Shown piece by piece: positions 44,401 through 55,824 of a stretch of DNA of 64,000 bases. Origin of the DNA: Miscanthus floridulus (lineage: Eukaryota; Streptophyta; Magnoliopsida; Poales; Poaceae); assembly GCF_019320115.1 (NCBI RefSeq), contig NC_089595.1:105159611-105223610 (forward strand), written 5' to 3'. The translations under genes and the position numbers were made by a program. Positions within the stretch are counted from its first letter, which is position 1. Each line of letters opens with the position of its first letter. The notes under the pieces were generated by a model, which saw nothing but the letters and a program-made list of their open reading frames with translations, did no database searches and was not told the DNA's origin.

Positions 44401-46742
44401 TTCAAATCCAAAGAGGACACCATAGGTGCACTGCCTGACTTTGAGAAGCAAGGTGGAAGCTTCGATTTCTTGACCAGGTACTCCACACATTGTTCCTCCC
44501 AACAGAAAAACTGACACATAGCAAAGAACAAGAGGATGAATGGTCAGATCTAATCTACCAAACAAATAAGCCAAAAGAAGGAGAGGATGAACCGCCTGAT
44601 CTACCAACTTACATGCTCGAATACTGGACACTTGTAGAACCTCTCCCCAAAGCTATGTTCCTTGCGTGAAACCCGGCCAATCATCAGATTGCCACAGTAG
44701 CGGCACTCCACCAATGGAAGGTTCCCCTGCGCATCCCTATAAGTGGCAAGAGAGGGCGCATCTGACCGCATAGCCGCTGAGTGAGAGCTCGACGCCATGC
44801 TTCACTTCTGTGCGGCCCCACGAACTAGGGTTTGGCCAGAGAGACGAGCAAGAGAGGAAGACGGAGGAAGAAGAACACCTCAGGGAAGGAGAGCGTGACT
44901 GGATAGGGGTGACTAGGTTGGGTTCGACCATGTAGCCGAGCCAGGGGTAAAGTTCAGCCTGGGCACTTTTTCACCGAAAACCGAACACCGAACCGAATAG
45001 TCAACCAGTGCAAAGATGGTCTCTCTCATTCCAGTGATCCCGTTTTCGTGATGGTGCTCAGCCAATACTATAGTTGGCGGTGTGCTCCAGCAAAATACAC
45101 GAATCTACAATGTCCCACGCCAAAATTTGCCTTCTAGCATTTGTGCCTCTCAGATAACAAAGCTTCTTAGCACCACATGTTTGCATATCGTGTCTTAAAG
45201 TTTTTTCTTTGGTTTCAATTACTTGAACTGTCTACTTTGGTTTTATCTGTTAATAATGAACCAACTTGATGACTTTCATTGAACAGTTACTTTCAGTGAG
45301 TTCAAATGCTATCTAGTATCTTTCTGAAAAGAGATACCCTCTATTTTTGTCATTCATAGTTATCTGTCTGGCCTGTTAAAGATTCCTGGTTGGTTTTTTT
45401 TTTGAACGTAATGGTTGGAATTTTTTAAAGAGGATTAAACCATACTCTCATTATCATTTCAACTGATGGTCTAAAGATCACAAAATAAACATCGCACGAC
45501 CATTTGTTCTACTAGTTGAGATTACGAAGTGTTTTGCATAGTCTGCAACTTGCTTGTGACCATGTATTTTATCAGATGACAGATATGCAGATGGCTTTTA
45601 ATTTTTCCTCATGTTCGTGTACAACCTATATATGTCAAAATTGTGAATGTTAGGCATGATGTCTTCATCCAGAGTCTTTAAAGGGCTGCAAAAAGAAGCA
45701 GAACCAGCTATGTCTTTTGAGGTACTAGCTACTTAGTATTACTAGGACACTTGTGATGAATAACAATGTATGCTGGTAAGGATCTGAATCCTGTGATTGG
45801 ACAGTTATGATGCGTAACTATGCATGCCAGTATGGCTCATATGATTAGACTATGCAAAGCTGTTTTGAGAGAAAAGGAAGAACTGTTAAGCAAATTGAGT
45901 TGTTCATCAGATCTCAATTAAGTGCTCATCTCTACCATTTATCGCATCATTTAAAACACCTTTTCTTTTGGTTGCGACATTTCCGGCACCAAACATCTGA
46001 AACATACAGGCAGGGGCAAACTGATACTGATACTTAATTATATGAAAAATCCATGGGTTGGGCAATTGGTAATTTAGCATGCTTGATTTTGTAAGTACTC
46101 ATGTTGCTTTCACCTGCTCCAATGCAATGTTTGTGCAAAGGCAATATAGCTTTCAGCCTAGCAACTAAAATACGAACTAGCGACATATGAGCACACAACA
46201 CGGGGGATACAGACGTTTGGGAAGGACACAACAAAAGTAGCTAAAGATTCTTTCGTAATCCACCCCGTCTCTTCCTCTTTTCCGCCGTTCGGTATTCAGG
46301 GGTGGTCCAATGATAAGGACCTATCCTCTGTCCCCAATTCCAAGGCTGGAAGCATGGCAGTGAATATTTCCATCTGTTTGCATAAAAAGAAATGGTAGTT
46401 TTTTGTCTGTTGTCCTATTCCTTATGTTTAACTTACAGATTTTCATTATCTGCAGATGGAGCTATTGGTTATAAACCAGCCGTTTGGCTGTTCATGAATA
46501 CCTTCTGCAATACTAGTGAAATTGGGTGCCTGAGCTGCAGCAAGCATATAAGGGTTTTCTCCTTTTTCTCATGGTACAATTACAGGTATCTCTCAGGCTT
46601 CTCGTTGTATATAAAGTTGAATCAGGTCAAAGTATTTGTCACTGTGGTTGTGACAAATCCTCAATTATTGGTGAGCTATCTGCATCCCATCCTTGTTCAC
46701 TTGTTCCTTGTGTTGGCAGAAGGAAACGCTTTACCATTGTAA
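41466..46742 (+). CDS. Unrecognised split gene, candidate exons
   Basis: Plus-strand segments look like exons of one gene. The first, 41466-41555, sits between a CTGTAG acceptor and a GTAAAA donor and reads DLIDDHHCYTIEKHIALDY. The second, about 45673-45720, reads VFKGLQKEAEPAMSFE before GTACTA. The last, about 46587-46742, follows TTACAG, contains VESGQSICHCGCDKSSIIGE and ends FTIVI with a stop. A weaker candidate lies at about 40815-40870. I do not recognise a family. The final segment has a CHCGC cluster but no named motif. The Mutator-like element (41938-45131) falls between the first two candidates, so it would be intronic. The whole model is tentative and could be a pseudogene. Confidence 0.3.
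41688..41790. mobile_element. hAT-type MITE
   Basis: GCCTGTTCGTTTCGTCGTAAA at the left and GATCGTATACGAT at the right, with the GTGAGAGAAAAATATTATT core. The outermost right end is lost. Confidence 0.6.
42298..42625. mobile_element. MITE nested in the MULE
   Basis: Inverted ends GGTGTTTGGATCC and GGCAACCAAACACC with an AT-rich core including GACTAATTAGGCTCAAAAG and CTCGCAAATTAGTC, a pattern common in grass MITEs. It is 328 bp and was inserted after or carried with the MULE. Confidence 0.7.
42951..43768 (+). pseudogene. mudrA transposase, internally deleted
   Basis: From ATG 42951 the N-terminal part of a MURA-like transposase can be read (VDRDRTNVKDITDEIAAGMK). A stop stands at 43185 and another at 43306 after VFQWNLV. 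In a shifted frame follows a MURA-type C terminus with a CCHC knuckle, CKRCGQFGHMMKTC (about 43380-43420), and a Lys/Pro tail ending at TAA 43530. A further Lys-rich piece lies at 43682-43768. The transposase core and its catalytic acidic residues are absent. The gene is therefore an internal-deletion derivative that cannot supply transposase, so movement would have needed an active relative in trans. Confidence 0.75.
44190..44798 (-). CDS. GRF-type zinc finger protein with C-terminal helix
   Basis: Two exons, 44798-44613 and 44510-44190, joined by a GT/AG intron, give 168 residues with no break. The N-terminal half holds a GRF-like zinc finger: CRYCGNLMIG at about 32-41, GERFYKC at about 52-58, then FFCWEE across the splice. 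A Glu/Asp-rich coiled-coil-like stretch follows (about 95-145), and a hydrophobic segment, VWLLVLGVANLFV, ends the protein, so it may be tail-anchored. GRF fingers bind nucleic acid in several DNA-repair and RNA proteins, but these short grass copies have no known role. It lies wholly inside the MULE, opposite mudrA, so it is element-carried. The open frame suggests recent function or recent capture. Confidence 0.7.
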
Positions 46743-47047
46743 TCTAAAACATTATGTATTTAAGTATGCCTTTTGCGTATCAGTGTAGTTAGCTGAAAAT
46801 TACCACATCACACTAAAAACACATTCTTTAGCTTTAGTAAACCTACTAGACCATGTCGAATAGCACTGACCAGCACTATATCTGAAATAGAGCAAGGAAA
46901 ATTACAAAATATGCAGTGCATTCAGGGCATCTGCAATATGCTAACATTATCTTATTAGATTTATCTCTACAACCAAAAAGGGTCATCCGAAGAAGCCAAT
47001 GATTGACACAGCTTGCATGATTCAAAGGCTGGGCGACTGGCCTCATA
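45141..47047. other. Interval between the MULE and the Aux/IAA 3' end
   Basis: AT-rich DNA holding the last candidate exons of the unrecognised plus-strand gene (about 45673 and 46587-46742) and the 3' UTR of the Aux/IAA gene. Nothing else is recognised. Confidence 0.4.
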
Positions 47048-49105
47048 TCAGTTATCAGTCCTCTCAGAGACAGTTTTAATCTGTAAAATAACAGGTTAAA
47101 AACAGAAATGAGTGAAAACTTAGAATTGAGGAACTGAAACAAAATCAGGGATTTATGTTAATATAAAATGATTAAGTTTTATATAAACTTAGCAGTGATA
47201 AAGTTTTGAATTTCCATAACATGAAACTAAAGACAGCTTGAATCTGCACTGTACTTACCAGGCCATGAGGAAGTTCAGAGCTTTTCGTAACCCTCAGCCT
47301 CTTAGTCGTAGAAACAAATACACTGCAGAATTAAACAATTTAATTTAGATAGGACAACTGTCATGTTTTTAGTTGGTCTTCTCAAATTTTCATAAAAATA
47401 GAAAATAATTACAATTATATAAGCAAGAAAAAAATGATTGTAACTAAAGGTGATACTTATGCTTAAGAAACTTATGAAATCTACTAGGTCTCTGAACTCT
47501 CATATTCATAGATAGAGAATGGAGCAGGGAAGGCTTACTTCCATGGTAGGTCGCCAACTAGTGTCCTGTCTCCTTCACTGTCTTCACAAATTAAAGTGTA
47601 TTCACCAGTTCCATCCAATAACCCTGAAAATATTTTCTCTTCTGCTCCTTGCTTTCCAACTCCAGAACAGGCTAGATCCTTCTGGGCTGCTGAACCAGAT
47701 TCATAATCTTTAGAAAATTTTCTCCAATTAGCGCTATACATATGCATAAAGTATTAGATAATATAGACCAAGTGCTTCTTTTCTGTTTATGACTTGTACC
47801 TTCAAGAAAGCCACAAAACAAATCTTCAACGGCAGATGAAAGCTTCTGATAGTTGTCGTATGCTGAGAGGTTTATTTTCCTTCCAATGGGGATGCCGTCC
47901 ATGTTTATTTTGATAAGTGGGCTTCTCTTGCAAGTTTGCTTCGCCTTGTCACAAGCTTCATCGTTTTGTTGCCCAGGGGATTGCTTAAATGAGCTGGCAT
48001 TTGTGAGGTTTCTCCTGAAGGACCGTACTGGAGGCCAACCAACCACTGGAAGAACAGCGCCTCTACATTGAATTTGAGCGAGTTTGAGTTGAATAAGTTT
48101 CCAGTCCTTTTGTTTTTAAGTTTATATGGAAAGAAGAGGAAATCAAATCACTGTTGTGTTACCAAACTAAAATATCCGAAATATGTATATGCATCTCAAG
48201 TGATGTAATGTTAAATTGAGAATGTTGCAACAAACTCACACCTCCTACAGTTTTTTATTTTGTCAGTAGGACGTATACTATAGCTGATTTGAATGTAAAT
48301 CAGTTCACTGGCTGAAAAGGATAGTCAGAACTAACAAAGAAAAAGTTTAGGACAAAACTAATGTATGTCATAGAAAATAAACATAGGGTTGATTGATAGG
48401 CAATTTTCTTTTATAGCAGACCAGTGAATTTGCGTGACCAAGGGTACTCCTTGAAACTGGAAGCTTCATAACAATTTTTCTTGTCTAGGCTCGCTTGTTT
48501 ATCAGATTTGATTCTGAGAGCCAGGATAAAAAAGTCAAAATGACGTGGACTGGAACATTAGACTATGTAATCCTTTCCCAAGATCACGCATATGCGATGA
48601 CAAAAACAAACAAGCATAGCTCCCCCAGCTGGGAGCACAAAAAGACGGGAAAGCAAGTAAAACAAGCCTGTCCTCAGTCCTCACCTCGTCAAGTGGGGGT
48701 TGCTGCTGCTGCTGCTGTGCACAGGCCCAGCGGCAGCCGAGCCATGCGACGACGATGGGGGACAGCACCCTTTCTTCCTCTCACGTGCCATGTTTTCACC
48801 TCCCAATGTTAATAACTCATTCCCACACCCTTCCCTGTCCTCCTGCCTCTGCTTACAACCTTACAAAATCACACAAAAAAAGATGTCAGAAATCCAGCTC
48901 AGTGAATGAACTTACTAATGAACAGCTGCATATTTTAATTTCCTTTGCACTATCACTACCTTCTGCTTTGGCACCAGCGGTTGCCAAGAACCCTCTCTTT
49001 GCCCCGGTGGTAGTAGCACCACTGCTGGTGGCGAGCTTGGAATGTGATGGGAAGCAACCAGAACCAAGGGAGAGTGCCGTGCAGCTCTCCTGTTGTTGTT
49101 CCATC

Positions 49106-49580
49106 TGTTATGACTGTAGGATCATCGATCTAGACTTTGACTGTTCTATTTGGTACAACATGTAAAACAGTAGATCCTAGGACATGTAGAACGGTCTACA
49201 GAGAGACAGGGAGAGAAAAGGGAAGGGTACCGAACCTGAGACCGCAGGGGTGGAGGATCCAGTAGCTTCCATCAGGTTCGTCGATGTAGGCTGCGCACGG
49301 GCAGCGACGGTCGGTGAAGAGAGGCGACGCAGTGGAGACGATGATGACGGTGGCGGCTTCCCGTCGCTGGCTGCGCGCCCTCGTAGATCGGTCTAGGGTT
49401 TTGTCGGTGGGTTTGCGGCTCACGGCGAACCTCGTACTTTGAGCCGCCGGCCCCCACCTCTCTATATAGCGCAGTGCGACGGGGGCCCACCAACCATGTA
49501 GGGTTGGGCACCCCCGATCAGGGCGCGAGACCAAGGCCCAATAGGCCGTTGGGCCTACTGGTCAAGAGATCAATCTAACA
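49106..49580 (-). repeat. Copia 3' LTR
   Basis: 475 bp, TGTTATGACT to CAATCTAACA in plus-strand reading. It contains a TATATAG box in the CTCTCTATATAGCG region at about 49460. It also carries ORFs that recur identically in the other LTR; these are chance frames. Confidence 0.95.
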
Positions 49581-49592
49581 TTCTCCCCCTTG
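49581..49592 (-). other. Polypurine tract
   Basis: Read on the minus strand, CAAGGGGGAGAA lies directly before the 3' LTR, the expected position for priming plus-strand DNA synthesis. Confidence 0.85.
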
Positions 49593-49778
49593 ATCTCACT
49601 ATTACTTTTATCTTTAAACTTTAAACTTCAATCCTTTAAACCTTACTCATTTCTTCACAGATGATGCATAGAGCATGTTTCATCGTCTCGGTCAATCGCC
49701 GATAGATTTGACAGCTACAATGCACGTCTCTGATCTGAAATAGTTACTTTAACTTTTGGGCCCTTTATAGTCCAGGAA

Positions 49779-52700
49779 TTATAGGCTTTCCCTTAAACCC
49801 ATGCCGGCTACATGTTCTCTGAACACGTTGGGTGGTAAGCCTTTTGTAAGCGGATCCGCGAGCATCTTTTCGGTACTTATATGCTCAAGACTTATCATCT
49901 GATCCCGGACTTTATCCTTCACAACATAATACTTTATGTCAATGTGTTTGGCAGCACCACTTGACCTATTGTTGTGAGCATACTGTACTGCTGGATTATT
50001 ATCGCAGTATAATTTCAGTGGTCTATTGATGTCGTCAACCACCTTCAAACCGGGTATGAACTTCTTTAGCCAGTTCACCTGCCCCGTTGCCTCATAACAT
50101 GCTACAAACTCGGCATACATTGTGGACGATGTAGTGACGGTTTGCTTTGAGCTTTTCCATGAAATAGCTCCCCCTGCGAGAGTAAACACATATCCAGACG
50201 TGGATTTTCTATTATCTCCCGCATAATCAGAATCTGAATATCCCACTATATGGAGTGAATCAGATCTTCTATACGTCATCATGAGGCCTTTCGTTCCTTG
50301 CAAATAACGCAAGACTTTCTTTACCAATTTCCAATGTTCTATTCCAGGATTGCTCTGGAATCTGCCAAGTAACCCGGTAACAAATGCTAAGTCAGGGCGC
50401 GTACACACTTGAGCATATTGCAAGCTTCCGACAGCTGAAGCATATGGAACCACTTTCATTTGATCGATCTCATATTGGTTCCTGGGGCATTGAAAATCCC
50501 CATATCTGTCGCCCTTGACTATAGGAGCAGGTGAGGGACTACATTTGTGCATACTAAATTTCTTTAAGACTTTTTCTATGTATGCCTTTTGTGACAGTCC
50601 TAATACCCCTTTACTTCTATCTCGGTGAATCTCGATCCCTAGAACGAACGAAGCTTCACCAAGATCTTTCATATCAAACTTTGAGGACAAAAACTTCTTT
50701 GTTTCCAGTAGTAGACTGACATCACTACTAGCAAGTAAGATATCATCCACATACAGGACAAGGAAGATAAACTTCCCATTCTTAAACTTTGCGTAGACAC
50801 AATTGTCCTCAACATTATCTTTAAACCCAAAATTCTTTATTGTCTGATCAAACTTCAAGTACCACTGTCTTGAAGCTTGTTTTAATCCATAAATAGATTT
50901 CTTTAGGCGGCATCCCAAACGTTCTTTTCCTTCTATGACAAAACCTTTCGGTTGTGCCATGTAAACATTTTCCTCTAAGTCTCCGTTGAGAAATGCCGTC
51001 TTTACATCCATCTGGTGTAATTCCAAATCGTAATGTGCCGCTAATGCCATTATGATTCTGAAGGAATCCTTACATGAGACTGGAGAAAATGTCTCATTGT
51101 AATCAATCCCTTCTCTTTGTGTAAAGCCTTTTGCCACAAGTCGGGCTTTATATCTCTCTATATTCCCTTGAGAGTCAAGTTTTGTTTTGTAGACCCATTT
51201 ACAGCCTACTGTTTTGGCTCCTTTAGGAATTATCTCTAAATCCCAAACTTTATTTGCATTCATTGATCTCATCTCATCTTCCATGGCCTCAAGCCACTTT
51301 GATGAATGGTCACTTTTCATGGCTTCTTCAAATGAGGTGGGATCATCCTCCATTTGAAATTCTTCAGTGTTGTACACTTCATAATCAGCAGGAATAGCTG
51401 ATTTTCTAACTCTTTGAGACCTTCTAGGGGCCTCGTCAATTGGCACATTTTCTGTTTGAGGCTGTTGTTGCTCCCCCTCATGTGTGGCAATAGGTTCTAT
51501 AGGATCCTGAGCCACAGGTTCCTCATCATCATTCATTGTTGCCACAGGCGGGATAACAACAGGTGCTGGCACCACAGTGTCTTGTCCTGTTGGTGCAGCA
51601 ACAGCAGGTAGTGAGAAAAATGGCTCATGAATGATCGGAGTGGGTGCAAACACCCTCTTCTCTTCAAGGTCAATTTCTCGAGCTACCATGCTTCCCCTTA
51701 TCATTTCATCCTCTAGGAAGACAGCGTGTCTCGTTTCCACAAACTTTGTATGTCTGTTAGGACAGTAGAAACGAAAACCTTTTGACTTTTCTGGGTAGCC
51801 AATGAAATGACAACTCACTGTTTTGGGATCTAGCTTCCCAGTGTTTGGGTTAAAAACTTTAGCCTCAGCAGGGCTCCCCCACACACGTAAGTGGTTAAGC
51901 GAGGGTACTCTTCCTGTCCACAACTCATACGGTGTTTTGGGCACCGACTTACTTGGTACTCTATTGAGAATATGAATGGCGGTTTTTAACGCCTCCATCC
52001 ACAGACTCGTGGGTAAAGTGGAGTAACTTATCATACTACGCACCATATCCATCAGGGTACGGTTACGCCTTTCAGCTACTCCATTCTGCTGAGGTTCGCC
52101 CGGTGTTGAATACTGGGCGACTATACCATTCTCCTGTAAGAACCTTGCAAAAGGTCCAGGAACTTGTCCATATGGGGTATGCCGACCGTAGTACTCTCCT
52201 CCACGGTCAGACCTGACTATCTTAATCTTTAAATCATGCTGATTTTCAACTTCTACTTTAAATATTTTAAATTTATCCAACGCTTCTGTTCTTTCTTTAA
52301 TTGGATAAATGTAGCCAAACCGAGAGTAATCGTCTGTGAATGTTATGAATGAATCATAACCATCCACACTTTTCACAGGAAAAGGACCACATATGTCTGT
52401 GTGAATAATCTGTAGAATTCCTGTGCTTCGTTTGGCATCTTTCTTAATTTTCTTTACATACTTTCCTTTTATGCAATCTCTACATTGTTCTAACTCTGAG
52501 AGCTCTAATGGAGGAAGAATATCATTCTTAACTAGTCTTTCTATTCTCCCCCTCGAAATATGGCCTAAACGACAGTGCCATAATTTCGACAACGCATCTT
52601 GAGCTCTCTTTCGTTTTCTGTTTCCATTGTTCGATGAGGATACATTTTCATTCACATCACATACGGAATTAACATTTTCACGAAGTGATAACAAATAAAG

Positions 52701-53963
52701 CTCGTCTTGTCGGAAGGCAAGACCAATACATTTATTATTAAACAATATTTGACATTTGCCATTTCCAAAGTGGCAATCATAACCATCATGGTCCAACTTT
52801 GAAACACTAATCAAATTTCTTTGCAAAGAAGGTACATAAAGAACATCTCTAAGAATAATTATGAAGCCATCAGCAAGCTCTAATGGAAGATCACCAACGG
52901 CCTCAACATCTGCTTGTTCTCCATTTGCGACTTTAATGAAACTTTCGCTTCTTTGCAAAGTTCTCATCGAACGGAATCCCTGTAATGAATTAGCAACATG
53001 AATAGTTGCACCTGAATCAATCCACCAAGTAGATTTTGAAAACTTTACATACAAGGATTCATTTACGAACGTAATAATGTTCTCACCTTTATTCTTCATT
53101 ATCATCTTTAAGAAATCAGGACAATTCTTTTTATAATGCCCTGTCTTCTTGCAGTGGAGACACTGGTCTTTAGCCACTGGGAATTGCTGGTTCTGAGACT
53201 GTTGCATGGGACCTTTTCCAGATGATTTGGAGGAAGAACTGTTATTATAGTTCTTTTTCTTATCTTTTAGGTAGTTCACAGAACCACCTTGTGAAACTTT
53301 TATTCTTTCCTCCTCCTGCACACACATGGCTATGAGCTTTTCCAAATCCCATTTTTCAGGCTGTATGTTGTAGTTAACAACAAATGTGTCAAATTCTTTG
53401 GGCAAAGAAGCAAAAATCAAATGAATAAGAAACTCATCCTTGAGTGCCAAATCCATTGGTTTGAGCTTAGATGCCAGATTGCTCATTCTCAGTATGTGCT
53501 CTCTAATGCCACTGCCGCCACCAGAGTACCTTTCTGTGACCAGCTGCTTGATCAGCTGGGTTGCATATGTCTTTGAAGAGCCAGTGAACTGACTCTTTAT
53601 TCTGTCTAGGTACTCTGTGACCGTGTCACAGTCTGGAATTGAGCCCACAATAGCAGGCTCAATTGTGTTCTTTATCACTGCCAGACACTTCTTGTTGGCA
53701 GTGACCCATTTCCTATGCTCAAGGTCATAGGACATCTTTACGGGAGCAAAATCCCGCTCTCTGTTCTGCCATGCAGCATCAGTCTCATCTGTCTCCCTCA
53801 CCGGTGCCACAGGTTCTTTAGGGCACGGTGTGGTGACAACCCAGTCCACCTCAGCGAGGATAAAGGCCAGGTCTATCTTTTTCTTCCACTCAATATAGTT
53901 ATCACCTTTTAGAGTGGGGATTTCTTTGATACAACTCATCAAGTTGTATCCTCCTGAAAACAT
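49779..53963 (-). CDS. Copia gag-pol polyprotein
   Basis: One open frame of 1394 residues. In order: gag with a UBN2-like region (about 20-230); CCHC knuckle [14 protein letters not shown] (268-281); aspartic protease site WWIDSGAT (313-320); integrase with an HHCC-like zinc region (about 463-497), catalytic Asp in HTDICGP near 523, Asp in RSDRGGE near 586 and Glu in [12 protein letters not shown] near 623; reverse transcriptase with YVDD at 1071-1074; and RNase H with [10 protein letters not shown] near 1241-1250. The order protease, integrase, RT, RNase H defines Ty1/copia. No stop or frameshift is present, so it may be a functional, autonomous copy. The start at 53963 leaves a leader of nearly 1.4 kb after the 5' LTR. 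Confidence 0.97.
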   Translation of the reverse strand: MFSGGYNLMSCIKEIPTLKGDNYIEWKKKIDLAFILAEVDWVVTTPCPKEPVAPVRETDETDAAWQNRERDFAPVKMSYDLEHRKWVTANKKCLAVIKNTIEPAIVGSIPDCDTVTEYLDRIKSQFTGSSKTYATQLIKQLVTERYSGGGSGIREHILRMSNLASKLKPMDLALKDEFLIHLIFASLPKEFDTFVVNYNIQPEKWDLEKLIAMCVQEEERIKVSQGGSVNYLKDKKKNYNNSSSSKSSGKGPMQQSQNQQFPVAKDQCLHCKKTGHYKKNCPDFLKMIMKNKGENIITFVNESLYVKFSKSTWWIDSGATIHVANSLQGFRSMRTLQRSESFIKVANGEQADVEAVGDLPLELADGFIIILRDVLYVPSLQRNLISVSKLDHDGYDCHFGNGKCQILFNNKCIGLAFRQDELYLLSLRENVNSVCDVNENVSSSNNGNRKRKRAQDALSKLWHCRLGHISRGRIERLVKNDILPPLELSELEQCRDCIKGKYVKKIKKDAKRSTGILQIIHTDICGPFPVKSVDGYDSFITFTDDYSRFGYIYPIKERTEALDKFKIFKVEVENQHDLKIKIVRSDRGGEYYGRHTPYGQVPGPFARFLQENGIVAQYSTPGEPQQNGVAERRNRTLMDMVRSMISYSTLPTSLWMEALKTAIHILNRVPSKSVPKTPYELWTGRVPSLNHLRVWGSPAEAKVFNPNTGKLDPKTVSCHFIGYPEKSKGFRFYCPNRHTKFVETRHAVFLEDEMIRGSMVAREIDLEEKRVFAPTPIIHEPFFSLPAVAAPTGQDTVVPAPVVIPPVATMNDDEEPVAQDPIEPIATHEGEQQQPQTENVPIDEAPRRSQRVRKSAIPADYEVYNTEEFQMEDDPTSFEEAMKSDHSSKWLEAMEDEMRSMNANKVWDLEIIPKGAKTVGCKWVYKTKLDSQGNIERYKARLVAKGFTQREGIDYNETFSPVSCKDSFRIIMALAAHYDLELHQMDVKTAFLNGDLEENVYMAQPKGFVIEGKERLGCRLKKSIYGLKQASRQWYLKFDQTIKNFGFKDNVEDNCVYAKFKNGKFIFLVLYVDDILLASSDVSLLLETKKFLSSKFDMKDLGEASFVLGIEIHRDRSKGVLGLSQKAYIEKVLKKFSMHKCSPSPAPIVKGDRYGDFQCPRNQYEIDQMKVVPYASAVGSLQYAQVCTRPDLAFVTGLLGRFQSNPGIEHWKLVKKVLRYLQGTKGLMMTYRRSDSLHIVGYSDSDYAGDNRKSTSGYVFTLAGGAISWKSSKQTVTTSSTMYAEFVACYEATGQVNWLKKFIPGLKVVDDINRPLKLYCDNNPAVQYAHNNRSSGAAKHIDIKYYVVKDKVRDQMISLEHISTEKMLADPLTKGLPPNVFREHVAGMGLRESL

Positions 53964-55335
53964 AATTCAAATAGGGTGAGAACAGAAATAACAACAATAA
54001 TTGCATGCCTTAGTTTAACGTTGGTCAAAATTAAAACATACAATTATTTTCTACACTAATTCTACATCACCGTTGGGCAGAAATAGAATTAATGTATAAC
54101 AAAAAACATTATAATATTGTCATTAATCAACGTTGGTCAGAATAACAACAACATTATAATCAATTTAAAACATATCCATTTTCAAAATTAAATTCTCCCG
54201 TTGGTTCGAATTTAATAATGAAAATTACATCTTTAAATACGCAGCGGAAACTTTAACATTTAATAATCTCTTCCTATTTTCCAGAAGCAAATTTACCATT
54301 TACTGAACAAAAAATATCGTTGGATAAATTTTTGTACAGAAATTATCATAAAAAAATCAATTCAAATTGATCAAACTGTCTTCTGGAAAATAAGAAAAAC
54401 AAAAACTGTGACTTTTCTATTCATTTTACCATTTCGGCCCAGCCAGCACACGCGCGGCCCACGGCCTGCCCATGCGCGCGCGCGCGCGCCAGCGAAATCG
54501 GCCCAGCCAGCCGCGGCCCATCTTCTTTTCGCGCGCACAGGCCACACCCAGGCCGCAACCTGGGCCTGGGCCGGCAATGTCCCGCGCGTCCGCGCGCCCG
54601 CCTGGGCTGCGACTTGGCCCACTCCATCTCAGCCGTTCCTCTCCATCCGACGGCTGTGCGCGCGCATCGGAGGATCAAAAACGGCGACCGCCGCGGCGCC
54701 CGTGAACCCTAGCGCCATTCGGCTTCGCTCTCTCTCTCTCCGCCCCTCACTGCTCTCTCCTCTCCACTCAGTCCCGCCGCAGCAGACACCGAGCGAGGAG
54801 CTCCGACGGCGAGAGAGATCAGCAAGCCCCGGCGCCGTCTCCGGCCCCCTCGCCGGCGTGCGCGCTCCCCAGCGGGTGAGCGCGTCGCCGTCGAGCGGCC
54901 TGGCCGCGGCGCCCTAGTGGCCGTTCCGGCGAGTAGATCACCCCCGGCCGGCCCTTTTCTTCCCCGCGCGCCGGCGTGACTGTAGTGCCGCGCAACGGCG
55001 AGGTAGGCCACCCTCTTACCTTTCTCCCCTTTCTTTTGATTCTTTTGATTTGTTCGGTTTTGACCCGATTTGACGATTAGGGTTAGGGTTGGGGTTTGGG
55101 ATGGCCTCTGTTTTGCTTTTCCCGAAACGATTTCGGCTTTTAGGGTTCGATTTTGTCATGAAAACGAGCCCTCAATTTTCCTTTAACCCAGTTAGGGTTA
55201 GGGTTCATCCGAACCCACTGTCGGCCGAAGCCCCTTCTACGTTCTAGATCCGCACTGGATCTCTTCATCTTTTGCTTTTCAAACCGATTTATCCGTTCTA
55301 GATCAAAACCCTAGCCATATCTATACCTAAACCGT
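53964..55335 (-). other. Long copia leader with GC-rich block and telo-box motifs
   Basis: About 1.4 kb between the primer-binding site and the gag-pol start. Near the primer-binding side (about 55075-55205) the minus strand carries several AACCCTAA words, the plant telo-box. A very GC-rich block follows (about 54420-55000), and the part next to gag is AT-rich. It contains no domain. Such long leaders usually hold packaging and dimerisation signals; that role is inferred. Confidence 0.6.
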
Positions 55336-55348
55336 GGCTCTGGTACCA
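55336..55348 (-). other. Primer-binding site (tRNA-iMet type)
   Basis: TGGTACCAGAGCC on the minus strand, one base after the 5' LTR. It differs by one base from the usual initiator-Met complement TGGTATCAGAGCC. Confidence 0.85.
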
Positions 55349-55349
55349 A

Positions 55350-55824
55350 TGTTATGACTGTAGGATCATCGATCTAGACTTTGACTGTTCTATTTGGTAC
55401 AACATGTAAAACAGTAGATCCTAGGACATGTAGAACGGTCTACAGAGAGACAGGGAGAGAAAAGGGAAGGGTACCGAACCTGAGACCGCAGGGGTGGAGG
55501 ATCCAGTAGCTTCCATCAGGTTCGTCGATGTAGGCTGCGCACGGGCAGCGACGGTCGGTGAAGAGAGGCGACGCAGTGGAGACGATGATGACGGTGGCGG
55601 CTTCCCGTCGCTGGCTGCGCGCCCTCGTAGATCGGTCTAGGGTTTTGTCGGTGGGTTTGCGGCTCACGGCGAACCTCGTACTTTGAGCCGCCGGCCCCCA
55701 CCTCTCTATATAGCGCAGTGCGACGGGGGCCCACCAACCATGTAGGGTTGGGCACCCCCGATCAGGGCGCGAGACCAAGGCCCAATAGGCCGTTGGGCCT
55801 ACTGGTCAAGAGATCAATCTAACA
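55350..55824 (-). repeat. Copia 5' LTR
   Basis: 475 bp. Reading it base by base against 49106-49580 I found no difference. As the 5' LTR it supplies the promoter. Its TATA-like CTATATAG lies near 55705. Confidence 0.95.

Larger units (their letters stand above)
41938..45131. mobile_element. Mutator-like element (MULE), non-autonomous
   Basis: A 3194-bp element with terminal inverted repeats of about 105 bp (41938-42040 and about 45025-45131). The outer ends read GGCAAATTTTGG(T/C)GTGGGAC. It is flanked by a perfect 9-bp target duplication, TTCTAGCAT (41929-41937 and 45132-45140), the hallmark of the Mutator superfamily. Inside are a broken mudrA on the plus strand, a GRF zinc-finger gene convergent to it on the minus strand, and a nested MITE (42298-42625). 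The two-gene convergent layout recalls MuDR. TIR similarity and the intact duplication suggest a fairly young insertion, although the transposase is dead. Confidence 0.92.

Noticed and set aside
49196..49534. 112-codon frame in each copia LTR, identical in both
   Set aside because: LTR sequence with no domain. The identity reflects duplicate LTRs, not a conserved gene.
55075..55205. AACCCTAA / TTAGGG words as interstitial telomere
   Set aside because: Only a few irregular units inside a retroelement leader. Telo-box-like regulatory words are the simpler reading.
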